A stretch of DNA of 14,803 nt from CAMCQY01 sp044370415 (GTDB lineage Bacteria > Planctomycetota > Planctomycetia > Pirellulales > UBA1268), in the NCBI GenBank assembly GCA_044370415.1, contig JBILVO010000105.1, forward strand, positions 1 to 14,803. Direction: 5' to 3'. Of this stretch, positions 1 through 6,827 are shown one piece after another (the first letter of the stretch is position 1; the number at the start of each line of letters is the position of its first letter). A model generated the notes under the pieces. It was not told the DNA's origin. It was given only the letters and a program-made list of their open reading frames with translations, and searched no databases. The translations under genes were made by a program, and so were the position numbers.

Positions 1-8
1 GGTGCTGA

Positions 9-28
9 GCGTCGCAACCGTGCGACGC
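9..28. repeat. Perfect inverted repeat (stem-loop 1 of cluster)
   Basis: GCGTCGCA and TGCGACGC form a perfect 8-bp stem around the 4-base loop ACCG. It is the first of five consecutive stem-loops in bases 9-190, downstream of the YkgJ-type gene's stop codon. There is no U-run after it on either strand, so it is not a canonical terminator. Confidence 0.75.
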
Positions 29-45
29 GGCGCAGTGGCGATGCA

Positions 46-89
46 GACGGAGTGGAAAAAGGCCAGGGAGGGCTTTTTCCACGGGAAAG
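46..89. repeat. 44-bp palindromic repeat, copy 1
   Basis: This 44-bp element matches the one at 154-197 at all but one base (G at 70, T at 178), at an offset of exactly 108 bp. Its core, 52-82, is a hairpin: GTGGAAAAA pairs with TTTTTCCAC, then one bulged G, then GCC/GGC, with loop AGGGAG. The A-run on one side and T-run on the other resemble a bidirectional terminator, but both runs lie inside the stem. The element may instead be a dispersed palindromic (REP-like) repeat. It can be read as an open frame but shows no ribosome-binding site or protein-like composition. Confidence 0.8.
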
Positions 90-98
90 CGGCCGCAG

Positions 99-117
99 GC
101 ATCGCAGGATGCGATGC
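99..117. repeat. Perfect inverted repeat (stem-loop 3 of cluster)
   Basis: GCATCGCA and TGCGATGC form a perfect 8-bp stem with the 3-base loop GGA. It lies between the two copies of the 44-bp element. Its arms resemble those of the stem-loop at 9-28 (GCGTCGCA), with a single compensated change, A-T in place of G-C at the third pair, so the two may be diverged copies. Confidence 0.75.
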
Positions 118-118
118 G

Positions 119-156
119 GTCGGTCGTGGGAATCCTTGGCATTCCCACCGACCGAC
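119..156. repeat. Long inverted repeat (stem-loop 4 of cluster)
   Basis: The arm GTCGGTCGTGGGAAT (119-133) pairs with 141-156 over 15 bp, with one bulged C in the right arm and a 7-base loop (CCTTGGC). It overlaps the start of the second 44-bp copy by three bases. It is the longest dyad in the cluster and has no U-run on either side. Confidence 0.75.
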
Positions 157-197
157 GGAGTGGAAAAAGGCCAGGGATGGCTTTTTCCACGGGAAAG
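154..197. repeat. 44-bp palindromic repeat, copy 2
   Basis: This is the second copy of the 46-89 element, differing at one base. Its hairpin core is 160-190. It ends at base 197, directly against the TAA stop codon (198-200) of the minus-strand YkgJ-type gene. On that strand the transcript would run from the stop codon into an A-run/T-run hairpin, so a role in 3'-end formation or RNA stability is plausible. A shorter, diverged relative lies at 13951-13977. Confidence 0.8.
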
Positions 198-623
198 TTA
201 GATCCGGATCCGCGCCGCCTGCTCCACGATCTGCTCGAGCGGCACCAGGCTGCCCTTGTTGCAGCCGGGGCAGGCCTCGGCCGCCTCTGCCCACGCCTCG
301 GGTGACCGCAGGTTCGAGTCCCAGAACGGCCAGGTCTTGCACTGCCGCGGCCGCTCCTCGTACGCCGTGCAGGTGCGGGTTTTTTCGTCGAGCAGCACGC
401 AGTCGCCACCGGGCCGCTCCTTGAGCGACCGACGCACACCGACCCGCTTCACGTACTTCGCCTCGAAGGCCGACGGCGTCATGCCGACGCGGCGGGCCAT
501 GCCGTCGATCTCCTCCTGGTTCACCCACACGTAGCCCTCGGCGCCCGAGCAGCAGTCGCCGCACTGCGTGCACTGGAACCGCAGGCCACCGGCGTACCAG
601 ACGTCCTTGCGGATACCAGCCAT
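198..623 (-). CDS. YkgJ-type cysteine-cluster protein
   Basis: This 141-residue protein looks like the YkgJ / CxxCxxCC family (Pfam PF03692), putative zinc- or iron-chelating proteins without an agreed biochemical role. The hallmark is CTQCGDCC, with C18, C21, C24 and C25. Further conserved-looking cysteines are C75, C85, C95 (in RPRQC, followed by WPFW) and C118/C121. No signal peptide or membrane segment is visible, so it is probably cytosolic. The ATG at 623 is preceded by GGAGA about 8 nt upstream. About 100 bp separate it from the desulfurase gene upstream, so it may be the last gene of that operon or have its own promoter. A palindromic repeat abuts its stop codon. The family call is firm; function is unknown. 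Confidence 0.9.
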   Translation of the reverse strand: MAGIRKDVWYAGGLRFQCTQCGDCCSGAEGYVWVNQEEIDGMARRVGMTPSAFEAKYVKRVGVRRSLKERPGGDCVLLDEKTRTCTAYEERPRQCKTWPFWDSNLRSPEAWAEAAEACPGCNKGSLVPLEQIVEQAARIRI

Positions 624-724
624 ACGGAGCTCTCCATTCGTTGCGGGGAGGATCGATCGAGGGCGAGTGCGCGTCCGTCGAGCGGCTCGGAACGTGCCGG
701 CGACCGCCCGACGTGGCCCGCAGG

Positions 725-1936
725 CTAGGCCCGCAGGCGGCCGACCGCACCGACGAGGGCCTCGACGTCGTCGCCGGTGTTGAACGGACCGAAGCTCGCC
801 CGCACCGTGCCGCCGGCCTGCGTTCCGAGGTGGGCGTGGATGCAGGCGGCGCAGTGGAAGCCCGACCGCACCTGCACCCCGGCCACCTGCTCGAGCAGGA
901 CCGCCAGTTCGCCGGGATCATAGCCCTCGACGGTGAAACTCACAATCGGCGCGGGCGTGCCCGGTGCGGCGATCACGCGGGCGCCCACGGCCGCGAGCCT
1001 CTCGCCGGCATCCGCAGCGAGGCCGCGGCACCGCCGTGCGATGATGTCGACGCCCGCCGCGATCGCGGCAGGAGTCGCGGCCGGCGGCCGCGGCGACTGC
1101 GCCGCGAGCCACTCGATGGCAGCGAGCAGGCCCGCGAGCGCCGGCAGGTCGGGCGTGCCGGCCTCGAACCGGTCGGTGAACCGTTCTGGCATGTCCAGGC
1201 TGTCGCTCGCGGAGCCCGTGCCTCCCTGGATCAGCGGCTCGATCTCCACGCCCTCGCGAACCCAGAGGATCGCCGTGCCGGCCGGGCCCTGCAGCCACTT
1301 GTGCCCCGGCGAGACGAGGATGTCCGCTCCGGTCACGCCCGGGCCGCAGGGCATCAGGCCGAGCGACTGCGCCGCGTCGAGCAGGAAGAGCCCGCCGCGT
1401 TCGCGGACGATGCGGCCGATCGCCGCCGCGTCCTGCACGGTGCCGGTGACGTTGGAGGCGTGCGCGCAGACGACCAGTCGCGTGTCGCGCCGCCAGGCGG
1501 CGGCGACGGCCGCTGGGTCGACGCGGCCGACGGCGTCGCACGGCAGGAGTGTGAGGTCGATCGTGCCGTGCGCCTGCAGCCAGCGGAGCGGTCGCAGCGA
1601 GGCGTTGTGGTCGGCGGCGGTCGCGATGACGTGGTCGCCCCGGCGCACCACGCCGTGGATCGCCGTGTTGATCGCGAGGGTGCCGCCGAAAGGGAGGGCG
1701 ATGCGCTGCGGATCGACGCCACCAAGCAGCCCGGCCGCAGCGGCGCGACAGCGGCCGCGGATCTCGTCGGCGAGGACCGCCTCGCGGTAGGCGGCCCGGC
1801 CCGCGGCGACGCCGATCGAGCGGCCGGCATGCTCCCAGGCCGCGAGCACCTCCGCCGGCTTGGGCCAGGAGGTGGCCGCGTTGTCGAGATAGCGGCGGAC
1901 GGTCACGCCGGTGGCGGGAGGCTCGGTCACGCTCAT
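725..1936 (-). CDS. Class-V aminotransferase / cysteine desulfurase-like protein
   Basis: This 403-residue PLP enzyme resembles the cysteine desulfurase branch of class-V aminotransferases, most like the EF2568-type subfamily that begins with YLDNAATSWPKP (residues 16-27 here). Visible residues are H110 (PLP stacking), D187 and Q190 in LLDAAQS, the PLP lysine K213 in SPGHKW, and the likely persulfide cysteine C362 in SGFHCAACIH, with a second cysteine at 365. The expected reaction is L-cysteine to alanine plus enzyme-bound sulfur. Its ATG overlaps the moaA stop codon (ATGA), implying translational coupling. A GGAGG directly abuts this ATG, so the GTG at 1930, six bases further on, could be the real start (401 residues). 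The neighbours moaD, moaE and moaA suggest a sulfur supply for molybdopterin synthesis (inference). An alternative is a selenocysteine lyase or a general desulfurase. Confidence 0.87.
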   Translation of the reverse strand: MSVTEPPATGVTVRRYLDNAATSWPKPAEVLAAWEHAGRSIGVAAGRAAYREAVLADEIRGRCRAAAAGLLGGVDPQRIALPFGGTLAINTAIHGVVRRGDHVIATAADHNASLRPLRWLQAHGTIDLTLLPCDAVGRVDPAAVAAAWRRDTRLVVCAHASNVTGTVQDAAAIGRIVRERGGLFLLDAAQSLGLMPCGPGVTGADILVSPGHKWLQGPAGTAILWVREGVEIEPLIQGGTGSASDSLDMPERFTDRFEAGTPDLPALAGLLAAIEWLAAQSPRPPAATPAAIAAGVDIIARRCRGLAADAGERLAAVGARVIAAPGTPAPIVSFTVEGYDPGELAVLLEQVAGVQVRSGFHCAACIHAHLGTQAGGTVRASFGPFNTGDDVEALVGAVGRLRA

Positions 1937-1941
1937 CCTCC
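1928..1941 (-). promoter_or_regulatory. Ribosome-binding site and start choice for the desulfurase gene
   Basis: The last two MoaA glycine codons (GGA GGA) create GGAGG at 1941-1937, immediately before the overlapping ATG at 1936-1934. Spacing to that ATG is zero, whereas the in-frame GTG at 1930-1928 lies 6 nt downstream, an ordinary spacing. The sequence alone does not decide which codon is used; re-initiation at the ATGA overlap would favour the ATG. Confidence 0.5.
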
Positions 1942-2979
1942 GATCTGGTACATCGCCCGTGCCGGCCGCTCGAACCGTGGCGTGCCGATGCCGTGCGCCG
2001 CCCGCTTCGACGCGACGCACTCGCGGAGCAGTCGGGCGATCTCGTCGTCATCACCCGCGGCGCGGAGCACGCCGCGGACGTCCCATTCGGTCGTGGAGAA
2101 GAGGCAGTTGCGGAACTGGCCATCGGCCGTGAGCCGCAGCCGGTCGCAGCGGTCGCAGAAGGGCTGCGTCACGGGGTCGATGAAGCCGACGCCCGGCGCC
2201 GCGTCGTCGGCGTCGGCGTCGGCGTCGGCATAGCGGTAGTCGACCGCCGGCTGGCCCGGATCGGTCCGCTGCACCGGCACGAGCGGGCCGACGTGACGGG
2301 CGAGGATGTCGCGGACCTCGCCGCCCGACAGCACCTGGGAATCGTCCCAGCCCGAGTCGCCGTCGAGCGGCATGAACTCGATGAACCGGAGCTGGAAGCC
2401 CTCGCGGCGGCAGAAGGAAGCGAGCGGCACGATCTCCTCCTCGGTGAGGCCCCGCACGGAGACGGCGTTGATCCTGATCTCCCGGAATCCGACCGCCTTC
2501 GCGGCTGTGAGTCCGGCGAGGACGCGGTCGAGCCCCGGCCGTCGCGCGATCCGTGTGAACACGTCGGGGCTGAGGGCGTCGAGGCTGACGTTGAGCCGCG
2601 CGAGCCCGGCCCGGCGGAGCCCGGCGGCCTGTTCCTCCAGCAGCACGCCGTTGGTCGTGATCCCAAGATCGTCGATGCCGGGCACGGCCGCGAGGAGGGC
2701 CACGAGCCGGTCGACGTCCCGCCGCAGCAGCGGCTCCCCTCCGGTGATGCGGAGCGATGAGATGCCCATGCCGGCCGCCACGCCGGCCACCCGCGCAATC
2801 TCCTCGTAGGAGAGCAGCTCCTCCCGCGGCTTGAACTCGACGTCGAGCGGCATGCAGTAGGTGCAGCGCAGGTTGCAGCGGTCGGTGACGCTGATTCGCA
2901 GGTCGGTGTGCACGCGGCCGAAGCCGTCGACCAGGGGCCCGCGCGGGGGCGTGCGCGAAGGGCGGGCGGACGGCGTCAT
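1933..2979 (-). CDS. moaA: GTP 3',8-cyclase MoaA (molybdenum cofactor biosynthesis)
   Basis: This 348-residue radical-SAM enzyme catalyses the first step of molybdenum-cofactor synthesis, rearranging GTP to 3',8-cyclo-dihydro-GTP, the MoaC substrate. The N-terminal 4Fe-4S/SAM motif is CNLRCTYC (C35, C39, C42), followed by TGGEPLL at 79-85. The C-terminal substrate cluster uses C275, C278 and C292. The protein ends in the Gly-Gly pair required in this family. The ATG at 2979 overlaps the moaE stop as ATGA and has GGAG 7 nt upstream; the open frame extends far upstream, but only inside moaE. Residues 251-259, just before the C-terminal cluster, are an Asp-Ala repeat encoded by a hexanucleotide tandem repeat. 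The family assignment is firm. No moaC is present in the window. Confidence 0.96.
   Translation of the reverse strand: MTPSARPSRTPPRGPLVDGFGRVHTDLRISVTDRCNLRCTYCMPLDVEFKPREELLSYEEIARVAGVAAGMGISSLRITGGEPLLRRDVDRLVALLAAVPGIDDLGITTNGVLLEEQAAGLRRAGLARLNVSLDALSPDVFTRIARRPGLDRVLAGLTAAKAVGFREIRINAVSVRGLTEEEIVPLASFCRREGFQLRFIEFMPLDGDSGWDDSQVLSGGEVRDILARHVGPLVPVQRTDPGQPAVDYRYADADADADDAAPGVGFIDPVTQPFCDRCDRLRLTADGQFRNCLFSTTEWDVRGVLRAAGDDDEIARLLRECVASKRAAHGIGTPRFERPARAMYQIGG
2206..2229. repeat. Hexanucleotide tandem repeat (GTCGGC x4) inside moaA
   Basis: Four exact GTCGGC units lie end to end inside moaA. On the coding strand they encode alternating Ala-Asp residues at about 251-258, in the stretch preceding the C-terminal Fe-S cysteines. 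The repeat stays in frame, because each unit is two codons, so slippage would lengthen or shorten a loop without breaking the gene. Confidence 0.9.
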
Positions 2980-3461
2980 GACGCTGCTCCGCGGTCGGGG
3001 GTGTGCGCTGCGGCCGCTGCCGTCGGCGGCGCGTCGGGGTGCACCCAGCGGTGCGAGCCGTCGGGACGCTCCTCGCACTTCCAGATCGGCACCGCCTCCT
3101 TGATCCGCTCCATGAGCCATTCCGCGGCCGCGAACGCCTCGCGGCGGTGCGGTGCGCTGGCGGCGATGACGACGCTCGCCTCGCCCACCGCGACCGGCCC
3201 GAGCCGGTGGTGGACGACGCACCGCGACAGGCCGAACCTGCCGACGGCCTCGGCCCGCAGCTGCTCGAGCTGCCCTCGGGCGAGCGGCTCGTGGGCGTCG
3301 TAGACGAGGCGGCTGGTCGTCAGGCCGTCGGTGATGCCGCGGGTGGTGCCGACGAAGAGCACGTTGGCGCCGGCGACGGCATCGGAGACGGCCGCGAGCA
3401 GGCGGGCCGGGTCGAGCGGCTCGCGCAGCAGCAGGCAGTCGGCCCCGGGATCGCGTTCCAC
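2976..3461 (-). CDS. moaE: Molybdopterin synthase catalytic subunit MoaE
   Basis: This 161-residue protein is the large subunit of molybdopterin synthase, which transfers sulfur from MoaD thiocarboxylate to cyclic pyranopterin monophosphate. Family signatures run in order: FVGTTR (36-41), YDAHEPLA (54-61), HHRLGPVAVGEASV (84-97), HRREAF (105-110) and IKEAVPIWKCE (120-130). K121 and K128 match the catalytic lysines (E. coli K119 and K126), and R41 matches the conserved arginine. The start is a GTG at 3461, one base after the moaD stop, with GGAGG 5 nt upstream formed by moaD's own terminal codons. The stop overlaps the moaA start as ATGA. The last 20 residues are an Ala-rich tail beyond the usual core. 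The call is firm. Confidence 0.95.
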   Translation of the reverse strand: MERDPGADCLLLREPLDPARLLAAVSDAVAGANVLFVGTTRGITDGLTTSRLVYDAHEPLARGQLEQLRAEAVGRFGLSRCVVHHRLGPVAVGEASVVIAASAPHRREAFAAAEWLMERIKEAVPIWKCEERPDGSHRWVHPDAPPTAAAAAHTPDRGAAS

Positions 3462-3462
3462 G

Positions 3463-3801
3463 TCAGCCTCCGCTCACCGGCGGGATGATCGCGACGTCGC
3501 TTCCCGCGGGGATCGGCGTGTCGTCGGTGACGTAGGCGTCGCCGATCGCCACCGCACTGCGGGCCAGGAGCGGCGCGAGGTGGGGAAGTTCATCGGCCAG
3601 CCGTCGTCGCAGCGCCGCCGCGCTGCCCCCGTCCCAGGCGATGTCGAGGCGTCGCCGGCCGGCGGCCTCGGCCATGCCGGCGAACAAAGCGATCCGCACG
3701 CCGTGATCCGGCGGGACCACCGTGGGGGACGGCCGCGCCGCCGGGCTGACCGCTGATGCAGCGGCCGGCGTGCCAGCACTCAGAGGTGCAGAATGATTCA
3801 T
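3463..3801 (-). CDS. moaD: Molybdopterin synthase sulfur carrier subunit MoaD
   Basis: This small ubiquitin-fold protein would be adenylated and then thiocarboxylated at its C-terminus to carry sulfur to MoaE. The family core begins at about residue 35 (VRIALFAGMAEAAG) and ends in the required PVSGG (residues 108-112). From the ATG at 3801 the product is 112 residues, with about 30 Ala/Pro/Ser-rich residues before the core; typical MoaD is near 80. In-frame GTG codons, for example at 3720, would give a more typical length, so the start is uncertain. The ATG lies 4 nt after the stop of the FAD oxidoreductase gene and has only a weak ribosome-binding site, which suggests translational coupling. 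The partner moaE follows after 1 nt. No MoeB-type activating enzyme is in the window. Confidence 0.88.
   Translation of the reverse strand: MNHSAPLSAGTPAAASAVSPAARPSPTVVPPDHGVRIALFAGMAEAAGRRRLDIAWDGGSAAALRRRLADELPHLAPLLARSAVAIGDAYVTDDTPIPAGSDVAIIPPVSGG
3467..3471 (-). promoter_or_regulatory. Ribosome-binding site of moaE formed by the MoaD Gly-Gly codons
   Basis: The terminal MoaD codons GGA GGC give GGAGG on the minus strand, 5 nt before the moaE GTG start at 3461. The catalytically required Gly-Gly end of MoaD therefore also supplies the Shine-Dalgarno sequence for its partner subunit. The call rests on sequence and spacing only. Confidence 0.65.
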
Positions 3802-3805
3802 GCGG

Positions 3806-6784
3806 TCAGCTCGCGGTGAGCGGCCCACCGCCCGCGGTGAGCAGCGAGTCGAGGCCGTCGGGGGCGGGGCCGGGGAGCAGGCCATACGCCTTCGCCAGCA
3901 GCTTGACGGGATGGACGGTGGGCTTCGTCGTGCCCTGCTCCATTTGTAGCCGGCAGGCGCTGCACTCGGTAGCGCCCGCTTCGGCCCCGGAACTGCGGAT
4001 GGCGGTGACGAGGCCGAGGCCCGCCCGCAGGCTGGCCCGGTAGTGCCGACGCGACAGGCCGAACGTGCCGGCCATCCCGGAGCAGCCGCGGTCGGCGGCC
4101 TCCAGCGACAGGCCGGGAAGCAGCCGCAGCAGGTGCTCGGCGGGGCTCCTGCCGCCGCCGACACGGGCGTGGCAGGGGGCGTGGTAGAGCACGCGCAGCG
4201 GGCCGCCGCCAGCGGGGGCGGCCAGCGGCACGAAATCGAGGCGGAGCTTCCCGTCCCGGTGCAGTTCCCAGAGGAAGGTGGCGGCGTCACAGGTGGAGGC
4301 GACGACCCGCGGCACCTCTTCGTCGTCGAGCAGGAGCGGGTAGTCGTGCCTGATGCAGGTGACCGCGGACGGCTCGGTGGCGACGACGCGGTAGCCGAGC
4401 CGCACGGCCTCGGCGAGCACGCGGACGTTCGTGCGGGCCACCCGCCGCGCCGCATCGAGATCCCCCGCCGATACCAGCGGCATGCCCGCCGCGATCTGCC
4501 GCGGATCGATGAAGACGCCGATGCCGTTGTGCTCGAGCACCGCGACGAACGCCTTCACGAGCAGCAGGTCGTGCCGCCGCGCGTAGGTGTCGAGGAAGTA
4601 GAGCACCCGCGGCCCGCTCCGGCGCGAGGGCCGCGTCAGCCCGCGGCGGGCCGCCCAGCGCATCACCTGCTGCCGCGCGAAGAGCGGCAGCTTGCGACCC
4701 CGCGCCACTCCCAGCACCCGCTCCATGATCCAGCGGGCCTGCGGATTGGCCAGTGCGCGGTTCGCCAGGGGGGCCAGGGCGGCGCCGAGGCCGCTGAGCG
4801 AATCGATCCGGGAGAGCAGCCAGGACGACGCGTCGAGGCCGTTCGCCGCGACCGCCGCCCCCTTCAGTTCCGCCACGATGGCCGGAATGTCGACGCCAGC
4901 CGCGCACTCGGACCGGCACTGGTGGCAGTTGAAGCAGGTGTCGGCGATCGCCCGGGCCGACTGCCCCTCGATGGCCCGGGGATCGAGGCTGCCGGAGAGG
5001 AGGGCGGCCATCAGCCCCGCCTTGGCCCGCGGCGACGCCTCCTCCGCCGGGTCTTCGCGGTAGGTCGGGCACATGCGCATCGTCGTCGACTGGCTGCGGC
5101 AGTCGCCGCAGCCGTTGCAGGCATCGACCTCGTCGGCGAGCCGGTCCAACGGCCAGGACAGGAGCGGAAGCGACACGGTGGCCGGCCGCGGTGCGACGCC
5201 GTCTGCGTCGACGGCGGCCGCTCCCGCCACGGCCTGCAGCGGCCTCCGCCATGCCAGGGGCGGCTCGGCGACGATCTTGCCGGGGTTCAAGACGCCGGAT
5301 GGGTCGAAGATCCGCTTCACGTCGGCAAAGACCCGGGCGAGCGCGGGAAAGTGACGCACGAAGGCCGCGGTGCGCGACAGGCCGAGCCCCTGCTCGCCGC
5401 CGATGGTGCCGCCGACCGCCGCCACCTCGGCGTAGAGCGCTTCGGCGAGCCGCTCGAGCCGGGACTGCTCGGCGGGATCCCGCGGATCGGCGTGAGGCCG
5501 CACGTGCAGTTGGCCGTGGACGGTGTGTGCGAAGAGCATCGCGGTGACGTCGCAGTCCTTGAGCACCTCCTGCAGCCGCCGCAGGAAGTCGGGCAACGCC
5601 GCCGGCGGCACGACGACGTCCTCGACGAAGGGCACCGGCCGCACGCTGCCGCGGACGCCGTGCAGCGTCGGGACCACGCTGCGCGAGAGCTCCCACAGGA
5701 GCGCCGACTCGTCGGCGTCCTCGGCCCGCCGCACGTCGATGAACAGCCGGCGGGGCGACTGCAGCCTGGCGACGGCAGCCTCGAACCGGGCGGCGGCCGC
5801 GGCCGCGTCGGCCGCCGAGAACTCGACGAGGAGGCCCGCGTCGGCCACCGGGGGGATCAGCAGGTCGAAGGCCGGTCGCGCGCTCCGCGCCAGCGCCAGG
5901 TTGCGCTTGTCGAAGAGGTCGCAGGCGTCGGGGCCGAGTTCCGCCAGTCGCAGGGCGGCCTCGGCGGCGCGGTCGAGCGAGTCGAAGAGCAGGAGCCCCA
6001 CCGCCGCGACCGTGTCGACCGGCACGGTGCGGAGCGTCGCCTCCGTGACGATTCCCAACGTCCCCTCGGACCCGCACAGCAGCCGCGGCAGGTCGAGGAG
6101 CCCGTCGCGCTCGACGTCGTCGAGCCGGTAGCCCCCGTGCGCGGCGCGGCCCCGCGGCTGGCCGGCCGCGATCGTGTCGCGGGATGACGACAGCACCGCC
6201 GCCACGCCGGCGGCCAGCCTGCCCGCCGTGCCGGCGGCGGTGGCCTCCGTCGGCGTGAGCTCCACGATCTCCCCGTCGGCGAGCACGACCTCGGCCGACA
6301 CGAGCCGGTCGCGCATCGCCCCATGCCGCGGGAACCTGCTGCCCGAGGTGTTGCGGCCGATCATGCCGCCGACCGTGGTCACCCAGCCGTTGGACGCATC
6401 GGGGCCGAAGGCCCGCGACCTCCGCGACAGGTGCTCCTCGAGCTGCGCCGCCACCACGCCCGGCTGCAGCCGCACGTCGTCGGCGGTGGTGCGGACGATC
6501 CGGCGCAGGAATCGCCCGCAGTCGATCACCACTCCGGGCCCCAGCGCCGCGCCGGTGAGGCTCGAGCCGGCGCCGCGGGCGTGCACGGGCACCCCATGCT
6601 CCGCGGCCCAGCGGACGGTCGCCGCGACGTCCTCCGCGGAGCGGGGCCGCACGACCGCGACCGGCCGGATCTCCATCAGGCTTCCGTCGGTCGCATAGAG
6701 CGCACGGCTGGCGGGATCGCACAGCACCTCGCCTGAGACGACGCCGCGAAGGTCCTCCTCGATCCGCTTCTGCTCGAGATCCAT
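3806..6784 (-). CDS. FAD-linked oxidoreductase fused to Fe-S/CCG domains (YdiJ/D-2-hydroxyacid dehydrogenase-like)
   Basis: This 992-residue fusion looks like the YdiJ group (E. coli YdiJ is about 1,018 residues), in which FAD oxidises a D-2-hydroxyacid such as D-2-hydroxyglutarate or D-lactate and passes electrons to Fe-S clusters. The substrate cannot be read from the sequence. Domains in order: a PCMH-type FAD-binding domain at about 40-180 (GAGSSLTG at 71-78), an FAD-oxidase C-terminal domain to about 500, two ferredoxin-like motifs (C556, C559, C562, C572; and C617, C620, C623, C627), and a CCG-type domain (C871, C901, C941, C944). The canonical Cys-Cys-Gly reads Cys-Ser-Gly at 901-903, and the usual Pro after the second cluster is Ala. 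The ATG at 6784 follows AGGAGG by 3 nt; a GTG at 6796 is the alternative. moaD follows after 4 nt. No membrane segment is evident. Confidence 0.92.
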   Translation of the reverse strand: MDLEQKRIEEDLRGVVSGEVLCDPASRALYATDGSLMEIRPVAVVRPRSAEDVAATVRWAAEHGVPVHARGAGSSLTGAALGPGVVIDCGRFLRRIVRTTADDVRLQPGVVAAQLEEHLSRRSRAFGPDASNGWVTTVGGMIGRNTSGSRFPRHGAMRDRLVSAEVVLADGEIVELTPTEATAAGTAGRLAAGVAAVLSSSRDTIAAGQPRGRAAHGGYRLDDVERDGLLDLPRLLCGSEGTLGIVTEATLRTVPVDTVAAVGLLLFDSLDRAAEAALRLAELGPDACDLFDKRNLALARSARPAFDLLIPPVADAGLLVEFSAADAAAAAARFEAAVARLQSPRRLFIDVRRAEDADESALLWELSRSVVPTLHGVRGSVRPVPFVEDVVVPPAALPDFLRRLQEVLKDCDVTAMLFAHTVHGQLHVRPHADPRDPAEQSRLERLAEALYAEVAAVGGTIGGEQGLGLSRTAAFVRHFPALARVFADVKRIFDPSGVLNPGKIVAEPPLAWRRPLQAVAGAAAVDADGVAPRPATVSLPLLSWPLDRLADEVDACNGCGDCRSQSTTMRMCPTYREDPAEEASPRAKAGLMAALLSGSLDPRAIEGQSARAIADTCFNCHQCRSECAAGVDIPAIVAELKGAAVAANGLDASSWLLSRIDSLSGLGAALAPLANRALANPQARWIMERVLGVARGRKLPLFARQQVMRWAARRGLTRPSRRSGPRVLYFLDTYARRHDLLLVKAFVAVLEHNGIGVFIDPRQIAAGMPLVSAGDLDAARRVARTNVRVLAEAVRLGYRVVATEPSAVTCIRHDYPLLLDDEEVPRVVASTCDAATFLWELHRDGKLRLDFVPLAAPAGGGPLRVLYHAPCHARVGGGRSPAEHLLRLLPGLSLEAADRGCSGMAGTFGLSRRHYRASLRAGLGLVTAIRSSGAEAGATECSACRLQMEQGTTKPTVHPVKLLAKAYGLLPGPAPDGLDSLLTAGGGPLTAS

Positions 6785-6827
6785 GGGCCTCCTCACGCTC
6801 CGGCCGGCCGTGCCGGACCGGAACGGC

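Noticed and set aside
46..197. CRISPR array
   Set aside because: There are only two repeat copies, the spacing is filled with other palindromes rather than a unique spacer, and no cas gene is nearby.
2..424. Plus-strand open frame through the palindromic repeats (contains EWKKAREGFFHGK-like segments)
   Set aside because: It arises because the repeat happens to be stop-free. It has no ribosome-binding site and runs antisense into the YkgJ-type gene.
641..2233. 530-residue plus-strand open frame
   Set aside because: It is opposite the desulfurase and moaA genes, with Arg-rich composition and no motifs; the opposite strand encodes the recognisable enzymes.
4043..6187. 714-residue open frame on the plus strand opposite the FAD oxidoreductase
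   Set aside because: It is antisense to a clearly conserved gene, has Arg/Gly/His-rich composition with no motif, and long stop-free antisense frames are expected in DNA this GC-rich.
4287..6722. 811-residue minus-strand open frame inside the FAD oxidoreductase gene
   Set aside because: It is an out-of-frame shadow on the same strand, Arg/Gly/Ala-rich and without any recognisable domain.
6785..6827. Terminator in the gap between the zinc-ribbon gene and the FAD oxidoreductase
   Set aside because: The gap contains GC-rich dyads (CCGGCCGGCC-type) but no U-run, and such sequence is common at this base composition.
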